Positions 22,193 through 35,900 of a DNA stretch of 64,000 bases are shown here, piece after piece. Position numbers and translations under genes: made by a program. Numbering within the stretch: position 1 is the stretch's first letter; every line of letters starts with the position of its first letter. The DNA lies in the NCBI GenBank assembly GCA_016802295.1, contig JAESIW010000020.1, positions 5,463,281 through 5,527,280 of the forward strand, read 5' to 3'. Source of the DNA: Brachionus rotundiformis. Lineage: Eukaryota; Rotifera; Eurotatoria; Ploima; Brachionidae. A model generated the notes under the pieces. That model worked only from the letters and a program-made list of their open reading frames with translations. It ran no database searches and was not told the origin of the DNA.

Positions 22193-23897
22193 TTATATTT
22201 TGGACAAGTGAAGAATATGCACAGCGAAGTCAATCTTGTTTGAACATAAATGTCCGCAAACATTACACTTCCAAGGATTGGAACTGGAATGCATTCCGGC
22301 ATGAATAGAGTACAACGGGTATTCGTTGAACACTATATTACAATATTTACACCTATATTCGGAACTTTGTTGTATAGAATCAGATGATAGGTTTTCACTT
22401 TTGACATCTAAATCATCAGAATCTTCTATCTCTTCTTCATTCAGCAACATGGTAGTGCTGTTTCGCTTGCGTGAAAGTAGGCTCTTGTTAGAGTTCAATC
22501 TTTCTATGACGTCTGATATTGCTTTTTTAGAGTTGGCTTTGTTTACTGAACTAGGGGAATTAGATGTTTTGGTTGTCGATGAACTTGATGATATACTCGA
22601 AACTGGAGATACTGGCGACTCATCACTACAATAAAAATTATCATTCAATTTACATCTTTTTCTTTCATTAGTCTTTATGGATAGATCAAGAGCATTCGAG
22701 TTCATTTGAACCATTTTACTACGCATTAAGTCACTCAAATATGAACCATAATTTTTTGCATTTGATTTCTGCGCCAATGCGGCATTAAGCTGCTGTAAAA
22801 AATTGGCAGCCACATTACTAAAATTATAATTTCCATTCAAAGAGGAAGATGTCGAAGTAGAACCATTTAATATTGTGGTTATGATGTCACTTTGTTGCTG
22901 TAATAAATTTGATGTAAAAAGGCTTAGGTCAGTTTCTTGGAATTTTGCCTCTAAATTGTCACTTTGGGACTTTTCCTGAGAATGTGAAAAGTTTCCGTCA
23001 CTTTCTTCTTCTTCGCTAAATGGTGTTTTTAATTCAAGTTTAAAGTGTTTTTCTTTAGGGTCATTAGCTTTGCCAGATTCATCAATAATTGCACTAAATT
23101 TAGAGTTTTGACTTTCTTGATCGTGAAGATCAATTTTTTTAAAAACTTTTTCGTCAAAATGAGATAGTTCAGGCTCAGGTACAGCAGCAGAATTGAAAAT
23201 ATATCCTGGTTCGCATGAGTTGTGAGATTTTTCCGGATGGCATTTGCTCAAATGATCTCTAATTGAACTATGGTGCATACCTTGATATAATTAATTTTAA
23301 ATTTGGACTAAAATTTTAATTGAAATTTTACAATTATAATCGCACCATCTGCAATAGTATGGCTTAACTCGCAAGTGAACTCGAAGATGCACTTTTAAAT
23401 TGGATTTACTTGTGCAAACCTTGAAGGAAAATTAATTATTTTATTATTATTATTATTTGATTAGTAAGAAATGCATTTAATTGAAGTTCTTAAATTAACG
23501 AAGCCTCTAATTTTATTTGAGTTTAGTAAACATTGTCAAAAAAAATCTTTATTAAAAATTTCTTAGCTAGAGAAATTAGCAATTAGTCTGTAACTTATAT
23601 TATTATTATTATTATTTTTAATATTTAACAATAAAATTTTTATAAAATATCTGATCTCGTAAGGCTAAGACAGAAAGTATCCAAAAAAATTTGTATGAAT
23701 TAAATTACTTTTCCGCATTCTTTACAAATCCATTTGGCTTCATTGAAATGAATGGTACTCATGTGATGTTTGAGATTGGAAGTATTCGCAAAAGTTTTGT
23801 CACATAATAGACACTTAGGCATAAAGTGAATACTCGTATTATTTATCATCGATTGAATGTTGGATGAATCAGAGCTAGATTTTATAATAGTTTCCAT
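22193..23897 (-). CDS. C2H2 zinc-finger transcription factor, Hunchback/Ikaros-like
   Basis: Three exons (23709-23897, 23332-23419 and 22193-23280) join to 454 residues. The start ATG at 23895-23897 follows an in-frame stop with no AG between, so it is the likely start. Five C2H2 fingers are visible. Three are N-terminal: CLLCDKTFANTSNLKHHMSTIH, CKECGKVCTSKSNLKVHLRVH (split by intron 1) and CRWCDYNCMHHSSIRDHLSKCH (split by intron 2). Two form a C-terminal pair: CKYCNIVFNEYPLYSIHAGMH and CNVCGHLCSNKIDFAVHILH. That final pair, with Y-x-IH-x-G-x-H then CNxCG, resembles the dimerising fingers of Hunchback and Ikaros. Between the groups lies a Ser/Asn/Gln-rich disordered region with ALDLSIK, a likely CtBP-binding xLDLS motif, next to a basic cluster (ERKRCK). 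Nuclear regulator, probably a repressor. Orthology to hunchback itself is unproven. Confidence 0.8.
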
Positions 23898-26800
23898 TAT
23901 AATTGTTATCAATAATTAAGATTAATTGCAAAAAGATTTAAACTATTTTATTATGATAGAATTAACAATAAAATATCATTCTTTCACATGCAAGTGAGGA
24001 AGATAATGTGATACTTTTGAAAAACTTTGCCAATTTAAATCAAGATAAATTCTTTTTTGACATATTGGTAAAATTTTGTGTCTTGGTAACAATATTGGTA
24101 TTTCATTCAACAGCCCATTATAATTTAGACAAACAAAATTAGTGACTTCAGATAATCAATATGTTTCAGCAAAAATCTGATAAAGTAAGCTGATTGGCAA
24201 ATTTTTCGTATGGTTGGTTGATGTTCTAAATAATTGGAATCTAAATTGAAGAATAAATGAAAATTTATCAGTGTGTTGTAAACTAACAACGAATTGAGCA
24301 TAAATTGTAATGATTTTAGATAAAAAAGGATTTTTAACAAAAGGAATGAAAGAAAATGCAATTCGATAACAAATATTGATAATAGAATTTCTTACGCATA
24401 ATGACAACTTGGTGATGAGCACCCTCAGATAGATAAACATTAATAGTTTAATTGTTTATATATTTGTACAAGTTAGATATCTTTTAATAATCAATATGAA
24501 CAATAAGAAAAAAGGAATGACAATCAATTTTATCATGAATTTTTACACCGTTAGAATTTAGTTCACATTTTAAAGTCTAAATCAGAAAAATTATGTTTTC
24601 TTAACTTTTTTTAGATTTTATTTTGGAAGACTTGACAAACAATTTAATTTTTTTCACTGAAAATTTTAACTAAGAAACCTTCAATCTATGAAAAAAAGAA
24701 ATACTTGGTAAATTTATTCTAATTAAAATTATTTTTAAAGATTCTGATATAACTTTATATTTTGAATACCCACGCGATGTAAAATTATCCTGCTTTGGTT
24801 AAAAATCTGAGAAAACAACCATTAGAACAATGAAAATTAAAAAAAAATTTCATTTCAAATAATTGTTTACCTTTATGGTCTAAAGAAAAAATATCTAACT
24901 TGAATTTAAATCTAAAAGGTGTTTTAGTTTATCATGAAGTACGATTATAAAAAATAAGATTTTTTTTTTGTAAAGCGAATATTTTTAAATTTTGACAATA
25001 TGTATTGTGATCAAAATTACTAACACAAATATAAGCCTAAATTAAAACGCGAAATGGTGTAAGTTTCAAAATCGAAATTAAAATTTATAAAAAATTTAGA
25101 TTAAAAGATAAATCGTTGTATAAAACGAAATGCAAAAACAATAATATAAAACGGTTGTGTAATATTTATTAGTACAAAATCCTTTAATAATTAAAAAGTA
25201 CACCTTTTTATTTATTATTTGATCGAAATTTATCAAGTTTCGTTTTTGAAAAATTTTAACGAATACCTTTTGGTAAAATTACAAATTTTTTTGTCAAAAA
25301 AAATCTTGTATTAGCTTTCTTATTGTGTCTCTTGTTCGTTTCATCCTAATATTTCTTTCCTTTGAAAGCCGTGTTTCTCTCTTAGATAAATATTTGATAA
25401 ACTATTTAAGTAGCTCGAATAATATTTTCGAGTTGTGATCATGATCAATTTCAAAAAAGTGAAAAATAAAACTTAAATATTTCCAAAATAATTTTTTTTA
25501 ATGTGATAATTTTCCAAATAGCTAAATTACTAATACCGCGCTTGCTCCTCAAGTATTATCATCTACACAAATTTCGTAATAATTCTTACTCTCTAATTGA
25601 TGTAAGGGCTTGCTATTCAGGTGAGCTTTAATGCACTTGAGGTTTTTGTTGTTCTTAGAAAAACAATCAAGTCCTTAAAATATTCCTATTTACCAAACAA
25701 ATAAGCTTAGAATAAAGAAAAATTTATCATTATCAAATCTATTTATTCACCTACTGAATATACTTGCGTTTGATAATGATCTTACAACCATATACTTTTC
25801 TCTTCTATTCTCCTCCGAGCTCCTCTGTTTTTCTACCTTTACTTTCCTTACCAAACGATATACCTTCCATTATTCCTATTTATTTTCCAAAATAAATTTA
25901 AATTGAAAAATATTCATAATTTTCCAATTCCAACTCCTATCCTGGTTGCCTTAAAAAATTTATTTTTTCTTTCTTTATCGTCTTTTTTTTTAAAACAAAA
26001 AATATGTATTCCTAAAATTTGAACACGATTGATTAATTTTAAAAAATCAGAGTTATATAATTATAATTTTGTTTTTAGTTGAGCATTTTTTATCAAAGGT
26101 GTATCTAAAATAAGTAACAGCGATAAATTTAAAAATAAATAATTATTCAATCGAAAATTTTCAAAAAATTCCTTAGTTTTGATTAAAATTAAAAAAAATA
26201 TTCTCTTTATTTAATGATGTTTTTTAACAGCAGCCTTTTTCTTGGCCTGGTCTATTTAATCAAGTGGAAAATCCTAATTTTTACCTTCATTTAATTAATT
26301 TAATTCGACTACATTATCAAATAGTCTATTTAAATTCAGCCACAACTCAAGGACTAAAAATTACTTATTTACATAACGATATACATCCTACCTGGGGAAT
26401 CAAATGAAACCTTTATCATTAGCTCCATTTATTATCGTTTCCAAGTTTTCCGAAATTTTAAAAATTTCTAGCATATATTTTACTTAAAAATTTTTTTTCT
26501 AAAAATAAAGTTAATCAACAACAAAAAAAACCTAAGAATATTTTAACAAATAAATACTGACCGTATTTTTTATTCTATACAATGACAAAATGTTAAATAC
26601 TTTTTTCTCAATCACATGCTGAATATTGCTTAGCAATTAAATAAAAAATAATAAAATGTGAACAAAATGTGGTAAATTAAATCAAAAATTTGAACCATTC
26701 TCTATACTTAAACAAATTAAATTATTTATTAACATTGACTGATTTTTTTCGGAATAATTTTTCAGAAGCTTGTTTTTTCTTATCAAAAAATAACTTCGCC

Positions 26801-29376
26801 AACTTAAAATAAAAAAGTTTTGAAAAATTAAATATTAAATAATCAGATTGTTTCGATTCTAAAACATGGGACTATTGCGATAAATAAGCTTAAATAAATA
26901 TTTTACAATAGAAAAAGTTGTTCAAAATGCACAACAAGTTTATTTAGGCCTAACAGAATTTACTCAATCTAAACTTTTTTAATTTTTTGTTATTTTGCTT
27001 GTCAAGAGAGCTTATAAAGAAGTTTTAGAATAGAAAAGATTCTGACACAAATCATACAATCGTCATTAAGTTTATATCAATTCATCTTTCTTTTATTCCT
27101 TACCTGTAATGAAAACAATTCTTATTTTTGAAATATTCTTTTTTAATGAGAAACGAATGTGATTATTATCGGTATTTTTTAAATCTTTTTTGTATTTATG
27201 ACAAATGATTAAAATATTTACCAACTTTGGTGATGAGGGCCGCTATGATTAAGTTTCCAATTTAAGAAGGCTATAAAAAATATTCAAAAAAAAGTTAAAA
27301 TTTCTAATGATCATAGTCGTTAGTTAATTTACAATTATGTCACTCGTAGAGGGGCTTTGTTGCAGGGCTTCAAAATCGTTTATTCCTAAATTCACTAGAT
27401 ATCGAATTACGGTATCCAAACCTAGTAAGATTTTGAAAACAAAATAGCCTCAATTACAAAACTATTCTTGAACATAAAAAATTATTCTCACTTTTGTAAA
27501 TAACTAAGTTTGATATAGGGTTAAAAAATATAATAATCGCGTTTAAATACCAATTATGTGACTAAGATTAAGTATATGAAAAACCGTGACTTATCGCAAT
27601 TAAATTAAACATATTAAATACTTTTGGTTGCCTTGATAAACATTTTACTCTATCTTGACCTGAGAGTTATATAATTTTTTTTAATTTTTTTTCGGCTCTT
27701 AGATTAAAAAAAATAAATCCTTTAAAAAAAATAAACTAATAAATATTTTGCTAGCAAATTGTCATTTTTTATTGCAAAAAAACTTCTGTTTTAATTTACT
27801 TTTATAAAGCCTAGTTCTAAAATCCTATTTTGCTAAAAGTCCACAAAAAAATAGAAAATAAACTTTTTTTCATAAAATTTAAAAATGACTTTATTATCAT
27901 GAGCGTTTAAGTTTTGATAGTGGAAACAATTGTTCCTCCTAAACAAATATCATTATTTTCATTCTAAAAAAATATGTTCATCAGGTTTTTTTATCAATAT
28001 GTTCAAATTTTTAAATTTATTCCAATAAGTTTTGAGTCTTCAAAATACACAAAAAGGCGCTTCTAAATTTTATCAAAGTAATTTGAATAAATATTAAATT
28101 TAGACAATATGTCAATATATTTATATTCTATCATTTACATCGATCGCAGGCAAACAATCATCGGCTCAACGAAACGAAAATAATAGCACTTTTAGTATTC
28201 TTAAATAAAAATACCTGAAAAATAATATTATTTTTAATCCTAATAAAGATTTATGCTTTTCTAAATTCAAATTCTTACACTATTTACTCTCAATGTCTAA
28301 AACACTTAGCCCACTCAAAAATTTATTTATCAAAATTAAACTATCTCTAAGGCTAAAAATAAAATTAAAAATAAAAATATAAAACTGTCAATTGGTTATA
28401 TCATGTTCTTTTTTAAAGGAATTTTTAAATTAGGTTTATAAATAAAAAATTATTAACTAAAATAACTAATTCTAACTTAAAGGTGGAATATTAGCTTATT
28501 TTTTTACCCGAATAGGAGATTTAAGTAATTGAAATTTTAGTCAAATTTTTAAATTTTATTTACATCTCTTGACCAACTTGACCAATTAGTAGTTTTAATT
28601 AAATCTAATTTTTATTTTAAAATTCGTTAACATCAAGCTATCTAATCATTTAATTCTCAAATGCACTAAAATAAAAAGTCTTGGTAAAAATATTTTATAA
28701 AACGAATAAGTCAAATTCTTTATTTCTTATTTGGTAATATTTTTTTAGAAAAAAACATGACTTTTTAAATCGTTAATAGATTAAAATATTTTGGATCAAA
28801 TTATTACTTTTTGTCACTGACCAACTTAATGTTTAGGTGCTTGATTAGATGTAGGCAATTTGAAAATTAAGTCAAAATATATTATTCTATTTAGGTGATT
28901 CACTTTAGTTTAGTTACAATCTAGTTAAATGAATAGAAAAATAAGTTGAGTTATTAGTGAACAGAATTTAATTGTTTTCAAATTAAAATTTTATTTTTAT
29001 ATGAGAAAAAAAGCAAAACTTGATATCTTCTTTAGAAAAAATCTGGATTTGTCAAAGCTTTTTATCACTCAAAGTAAACAGGATTCGATTTGAATTAACT
29101 GATAAATTCATTTTTGTTAATGATTTGACTGAGAAAAAAATTTACCTGCTGTTTTGTTTAATGTTAGCATATTTAAACTTTGGTAAGTATTTTTCCAATG
29201 AAATCTGTGATTTAATTTAAATTTAAATTAAATTAAAAGATAATCAACTTTTTAAAAAAAGTTTAAAAGGACTATTAGCTAGCTTTGTTTTCAAATAAAT
29301 TTTTTTACATAAAATTTTAATTTTTCATGATAGAAAAAATATTTACAAAAAAAAGATATTTATATCTACAAAACAA
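23898..29376. other. Gene-poor 5.5-kb upstream region of the zinc-finger gene
   Basis: No gene could be supported. Short sequence islands less AT-rich than the rest occur at about 23990-24440, 25330-25640 and 27220-27420. One includes an inverted repeat CTCGAA/TTCGAG near 25414-25432. As the region lies 5' of a transcription-factor gene, these are candidate regulatory elements. (ATT)n microsatellites lie just inside the gene's first intron, near 23435 and 23600. Confidence 0.4.
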
Positions 29377-31634
29377 TTAATTCTGATGTTTGACAAAAAA
29401 ATAATCTAATAAAGTCTTGTTCGACTGATTGCTTTCTTGACTTGTATTCAAGCATTCAGACATGATGAGCCTCTTTTTTGTCTTAGGTGTCTTCAGGTGG
29501 TCTGGCTCAGTTTTGTCATCTTTTATAGTTGAATTTATGCTTCGTTTTTTGCACGAAATTGGAGTGCGGTTTAAACTCATTAGAATATTTGCCTGAGAAA
29601 GACCCTCTTCTGGTGAATCTTGGGACCTTCTGGTTTTGTTGATTCGTTTACGAATTGATTTGGGTTTCACTGAAGTCTGAGATTTACACAATGTTGAAAA
29701 AACACCATCAAATTTTTTTGTTTCCAAGTCAGCTTCATTTTTAGGCTGATTGGGAGATGTGTTAGGAATCAAGTTAACAGGTAAATCTGACAAAAAAGAC
29801 TGTAATTTCTTAAAACAATTCTTCTTATCAGCATCTTCAGATGATTCATTTGAGCAGATCATTGAGGTGTTGAGCGATTCCGGTGTTTTGCTCTTTGTGT
29901 TTAGTTTATCTATATTTATGCTTTCGTATCTAAGGCACAGCTCTTCCTCAAAGTCCATGTCATCAAAGTTAAGTCGATTGAGCAAATTTCTAGGCTTTTT
30001 TAAAAAGTGCACTTGCTCATATTTTAAAAATAAAGAATCGTCAAAAACAGTTGTGAAGTGAGGTCGGTATTTATTGTAAAGATTTTTATTAAATAACACA
30101 CCTGATATATAATTTTCATCATGTTCCTCAGGAAGTCCACTTAACTCATCAGAATTTTCAGCAATGTCCTCTACTGGTTTGAATTCATCAACTGTTTCAC
30201 TTTTTAAAAAATTAAACTCTTTAGACTCTATTGAATCCAGATCGTTTTTCACATTCCAAAGTCGAATCGAATTATCATCTGAACAAGTGACTATTTGGTT
30301 TGGATCAAAAGGATTCCAATCAACAGTGGTTACTTCATTTGTGTGACCTTTGAGAACTATCACTGGCATGTGTTTTCTGAAGCAGGCAAGGCCACTATTT
30401 TGGTTAGTGGAATAGATATATGCATTGAAATCCGACGAGCCAGTAACTATAAAATTGTCACATTGACTTAAACTAGACTTAATAAAATTTGAATTATTTA
30501 GATGAAAATTTTTATGTATATTTGGTCTTAGGGCCTGATTTAGAACCCTATAATGTTTGGGATCATAGGTGAACATATTAGATTCATATAAAAAATTATT
30601 CATACAATTAGAATAAAGATGAGTTCGACTGCTATTAAAAGCTAGGCTGGAAAAGCCTTTTTTCGAAGATGTATCTATTTGGTAATCAAATACATAAGCT
30701 GGGGTTGGTTCAGTATTTTTTTTTGATGAATGAGAATATATTTTGCGCGTATCCCAGATTTTTATAAGACCATCAGTAACTCCGGCTGAAAAAAGATAAT
30801 GGTCATTTTGATACAGAACACATGCCACTGGAGACGACTTTTTGTGCTGCTGCTGAACTGAAGGCGAGTTGATATTAGATGCTTTTGATTTTAGAACAGA
30901 TCTCTGAGGCGTATGACTAATAGTTTGCATGAAATGGGCCTTATTTAGAGAATTGAATGCTCGTATACAAGTACTTTGTGGATCAATGTTTAATTCGGTC
31001 ACAATTTCTGAGGTTGGTTGATATTTGTTGCATCGTAAGTCAAACACTAAGATTGATCCGTCCCGCGAACCACTGGCAATTATGAAAGGGTTATTTGGAA
31101 TGGATGAGACTGATTTGACGCTCTCTGTTTGTCCACGAAGTACAGCTGTTCGCTGCGAGGTTTCAACATCATACACAGAGACAAATTGGTCACCTCCACC
31201 ACATGCCACTTGACTTGAGGTCAACCATTCAAGATCATAAATGCAGCTTTTTTGAGCGGCAATTTCTTTAAAATACAGTCAAGTAAATTGGGCAACTTTT
31301 TTTCTAAATCTCAAACCTTTGGTCAATTTCAACTTAGGATAGGTACGGAATAGTTTAATGGATCCGTTTTCATCAGCAACTGATAGAATATTAAGAACCT
31401 CTTTAAAAAAAATAATCAAGTTAAGTTAATTTTTTTCCTAGGGTACCTTTGTTATATTTAGCAATATAAGGAACTCTCTAACACAATAAAAAATTTAATA
31501 CATAAATTTTTTTGTTTAAAGATTCTTACATTGGTGTCAATTATTTCGTATTTATTGTCATTGTTGGAATAGAATTTTGAATAGCTTGAATGAAGATGCT
31601 TGAGAACTGTGAATGGAAGATTTTTCATTTTCAT
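29377..31634 (-). CDS. DTL: DTL/Cdt2, CRL4 ubiquitin ligase substrate receptor
   Basis: Four exons (31530-31634, 31447-31477, 31317-31400 and 29377-31265) join to 702 residues; exon 2 is only 31 nt. The family is the WD40 adaptor that brings PCNA-bound substrates (Cdt1, p21, Set8) to CUL4-DDB1 in S phase and after damage. WD blocks seen are VLNILSVADENGSIKLFRTY, ASGSRDGSILVFDLRCNKYQ (the DLRCNK is typical of DTL), SAGVTDGLIKIWDTRK, TGSSDFNAYIYST and TCSDDNSIRLWNVKND. WD(x)R positions include FDLR and WDTR, the DDB1-contact type. The C-terminal half is Ser/Lys-rich and disordered. The last residues, NKTLLDYFFVKHQN, form a PIP-like box with Asn in place of the usual Gln, at the same extreme C-terminal site where human Cdt2 binds PCNA. 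Nuclear. Confidence 0.93.
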
Positions 31635-32285
31635 TAACAAATAATATAAACAAATAGATGATTTTAATTTTAAATGATAATTATATCAATTAAAAAGTTT
31701 TGATTAATTCAAATTTAAAATAGTAGATTTAAAATTAGAATAAATAAAAATAAAACAAGCCATTTAAGTTTAAATTCTCATTTTGTTCGATTTTTGTCAA
31801 AAAAATCTTTATAAATGTGCAGCATTGATTTTTCTCTTTAAAACATATATTTTGTGAAGTAAGACTAAATTCAAATTCCTAGAGCTATTATTTGTATTTA
31901 CAAATTAAAAAATATTATTTTGAATCCTGATTATTCTTAAATTTTGTTTTGCCAAATTAAATAGTAATTTATTGTTAACAAATTTAAAATAATTTTTAAT
32001 CTATTTAACTTTTTTTGGTATCGATTTTAATTCGAATTTTTTAAAAACAAATCTAAAACATTGAATCAAATGACAATGAACTAAAGAAAATTTGAGTCTA
32101 TTGTTGGTTTATTAAATTAAAAATTTTTTCTTAAAACATGAATATAATATTAAAATTGTTTTATTTAATTAATCAAATTTACAAAATTTTTATTTATAAT
32201 TTTTTTTTACTTTGGCGAAGTCGGTTTAAATCATTCAAATTTTATAAAAATAAATTTACAATCAAATCTTGTCGCTTAATGGGAA
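31635..32285. other. Spacer between LC3 3' end and DTL 5' end
   Basis: 650 bp of AT-rich DNA between two minus-strand genes. It must hold the DTL promoter and the LC3 3' UTR. The open frame at 32138-32320 (+) is not supported. Confidence 0.5.
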
Positions 32286-32954
32286 TCAGTTACCAAACAT
32301 TTCTTAAATTTTTAAATTAATTTGATAATCAATTAAATCAGTCTAATTGATTCATACCTTGACTTGCATACGACATATACAAAAATCCATCGTTGCTTTT
32401 CCTTCTTTCATAAATTTCAGCCATAGTCATTGACATATTGGCTATACCTTTGTCATCAATAAGCAAATAGAATGCTTGTGATTGATTTAGCATCATCCTA
32501 TTTCTAAGAAAAAATTAAATAATCAAGTGAAAATTATTTTTTTACTATTTAAAAGTTACCTAATGATAGCAACAAACTGAGACATGGCAATCTCTTTAGG
32601 GACTAAAAATTTGGTTTTGTCCAAGCATGGTAAATTTTTTTCTTTTGAATACCTTTCGACAATTACTGGGAGTTTGTTAGGAAATTTTTTTTTAATTCCC
32701 TGAACTTCTTCGATTCTGGCGGCTTTCGTAAAGAGTTAATTAGAAAAATTCTTAGAAAATAATAATTTTTAAAAAAGTAGATTAGATTCGACTTTATTAA
32801 TTAAATTTCTTTGCATTTTGTTAGTCATTAATCAAAGAATTGATGCTATTATTTAATATAAGCTGATCAAATAATCCAAAATGTAGTTATAAAAATAAAT
32901 ACCAAGAGATTTGCGTTCTCGAAATGGCCGAGTGTCAACATTAGTTTCTGGCAT
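32286..32954 (-). CDS. MAP1LC3: MAP1LC3/Atg8-family autophagy protein
   Basis: Four exons (32903-32954, 32560-32722, 32358-32503 and 32286-32302) join to 125 residues, the usual LC3 length. The family is conjugated to phosphatidylethanolamine on autophagosomes and binds LIR motifs. Blocks seen are PFRERKSLA, EEVQGIKKKFPNKLPVIVER, LDKTKFLVPKEIAMSQFVAI, IRNRMMLNQSQAFYLLIDDK, MSMTMAEIYERRK and DGFLYMSYASQ. The RERKSLA start and YMSYASQ end are LC3-type, unlike GABARAP (Y-x-DESVYG). The final 17-nt exon supplies EMFGN, giving YASQEMFG-N, so Atg4 would remove one residue to expose the Gly. Without that exon the frame would read on to GMNQLD and stop, losing the correct site. Exon 4 uses a clean TTTAAG acceptor. 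Confidence 0.93.
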
Positions 32955-35900
32955 TATTTCTTTATATTTCTATTATTGTAATGCTATTTTTTGGTCTAAA
33001 GAATGATGAAAAAAGTTTTGTTACAGTTATAAATAAACAAAAAAGTTGATTTTGAAATTTTAGTTGAAATTAAATTAATTAAATAAACTAAATTCTCTTT
33101 TTTCTTGGTCAATAAAATAAATAATTATCGAAATAGAACAATCTATTTATAGTAATAGATAATACACCCCCAACAAAATAAATTATAATGAATTGAATGG
33201 AATTTAAATTAAAATTTAATTCATAATTTAAAAAATGAAAAGAATATCACGTGCTTTATTTTCATTTTAATAAATTTGTCTTACTTGATGGTATTCCTGG
33301 ACAAATGGATTTCAAGTATGAAATTATTTATATTTGCATTTGATTACAAAATGCATAAATTAAAAATTTTAAGATTAATTAAGAAAAATATTCTTAATTA
33401 TTATATGCAAAAACCCTCAGTCTTAAATTAAGATCAATTAATTTTTGATAAATAGTTGTTATTATTATTTAAAAGAAAATTATGAAATTATTCTTTAAGA
33501 TATATTTTCAATATAAATTTTGATAGATTGATTTATCAATTTATTTATTATTATTTAAGTAATGAATGCCTTGATTCAAAGATTAAATTTTTAAAATTCT
33601 TCATTATTTAAAATAACATCTTATCTCATAATAGGGATTGTTAATTATTTGTTCAATGAATCTTGAATCAAAGGTTATAATCGAAGTTAATTCTTTAGGA
33701 AAAATAAATTCTTTAGATAAAAGTTTGTTTTTTTAAATTACATTGAATGACGTATACGTTGCCTTAATTGCTAATTTGAATTTAGGTATTTATCGATCAG
33801 AAACAAATTATATCTTATCTTATTACGTTATTTAGCAGATTTTTTGTTCATTTTAGTTCAATAGCAATAGCAATTAATCATGTGATGACTCAAAAACCCA
33901 CGAGTCTTTTAAAAAGATATTCATAACTAATACAATATTTGTTCAATTTAATAACATAAGAATTCAAATTAAAATTTATAATATAAAATTGCAAGATAAA
34001 ATTAAAAATTTTGTTAATTTCAATTATTTTTTTATTAAACATTAATAGGATTTCTACATTTGTATATTTTGGTTAAGTTCGATCGGTCTTGTTGCTTATG
34101 AAATCAAGTAACAACATGTATTTTTGAGCCACTTAAATTTGCAAAAATAACATTTATTAATTCAGCCTAGTCAAATTAAAATTCAACATAATAAACAAAT
34201 ACTTTATTGTTTAAATTTTTTATAAATTTAAATTTGAAAGTTTCAAAATTTTAAGTAATCTGTAAGCTAAAGAAAAAAAAGTGAATTTGAAAAAAACTTC
34301 ATTTGTTGGCATGGTATCAGGCCATTTAAAAAAAATAAATTAGCAATATCGAAATTGAAAAGAGTCTTATTTTTTGCTTATTTTTCTAACTAATAATTAT
34401 CGATTCAAAACGTGCTTAATCTAAATTTATAAAATTTAGCAAGACTTAATTATTTTCAGGATTTTGATCATTGAATGTAAACTTTAAAAAAATAAAACTC
34501 ATTTTATTTTCTAGGAAATTCATTTTAGCACATGTCATTTTCCTATACTTCCAAATGTTTATTCCTTCATTTTGTACTACCTTCAGCCACTTAGTACAAA
34601 AACGAATCATATATTAAAATATTATGTTTTGACAGAACGATTTTCGTACAAGATTGATTGATTAGTTATGAGCAATCAAATATGGCAATAAGCTATAAAC
34701 CCAGATATGTTTTAATCATCTCCTTGGTTCTAAAGCAGATAAACAAATTCTTTAGCGTAGATAAATAAACTAATTAATTAGTCTATAAATCAGTTATGAA
34801 AAGGATCAAATCCCAAAATATGGATAGTTAATGAAACTTTTTGCATGACGAATTAATTAATTAATAAAGCGTTAATAGGTAAAATTTAGAGTTACAAAGC
34901 TGATATATTGTTTATCGATTTTCAAGAGAATGTTTAAAAGATATAATTTTAAGAGTTATTTTTTAGTTTACAATAATTTTAAACTATTTAACAGATATTA
35001 TTTTATCAATGAACAAAACTTTTGCTTTAATAATTTAACACAGAAGAATTTTTTATTTTATTTTATTTTAAAATAAAATCCTATTAAGCAGTAGAAGAAA
35101 AATAATTATTTTTTTGAGTCAATTTTATACAAAACAGAACTATTGAAAAAAATTTCTAAGAATATATAAAAATAAAAGTTCTTTACAGGAAATAAATTCA
35201 GTCTAATTTGTTTAAATAGTTGAAATATTTGAGCTTATCTGAATTCTTGAAGATTGAGAGCTGATAATGAAACGATGAAATTTGGTTTAAGTACGCAGTC
35301 AAATATTTGCCATAAAATGATTTATTCGATCAATACTTATTTAAATTTCATTCAATTTTTTGTTCTCAAAATTTATTAGAGAGCTGTGTTAGATAAAAAA
35401 TAATAAATGCTTTTAATTTTGTTTCGATTATCGGCTTTCAGTTGAATTCTATTTAATTTTTTTAATTTATTCTTTGAAAGAAATTATTTTTCGAATTAAA
35501 TATCAAGGAAATATTTTTGTATTTTTAAAAAGTTATTTTAATTGTTTAAAAATTGTTTTTAGCTAATCGAAATTTATCAGTTCGAATTAAAATCAAAACA
35601 ATTATCGAACTGTGAATTTAACTAAAGATTAAATCATACTTTATTAGTTTGTATTGTAGGCTTACTAGCAATATTATTTTGTTAAGTATTTATGAAATTA
35701 GAATCATTTGATAAATTATCATAGATTTAAACTTGGTTTAAACTATTTAGGAATTGTATTCTTTTCTCATTAGGATGTTCAATCGAAATTCTCCATTGTA
35801 AATATTTAGGACTAATCAATATTCCATTGACAACGTTAATTTTATGCTTTAACAAAAAAAATAATAAAGTTTGCTCAAATTTTTGAAATGTAATTTTCTT

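Noticed and set aside
24125..24440. Two overlapping minus-strand open frames upstream of the zinc-finger gene, with a GTAAGA donor-like site and an acceptor-like site between them
   Set aside because: Joining them gives a readable but short peptide with no domain or homology clue, and there is no acceptor linking it to the zinc-finger ATG. Not enough to call a gene.
27220..27290. GGTGATGAG resembling a snoRNA box C
   Set aside because: No CTGA box D at a suitable distance and no terminal stem.
29020..29220. Plus-strand 66-codon frame with a GTAAGT inside
   Set aside because: No ATG-led frame covers it convincingly, no partner exon was found and no family resemblance is seen. Likely chance in AT-rich DNA.
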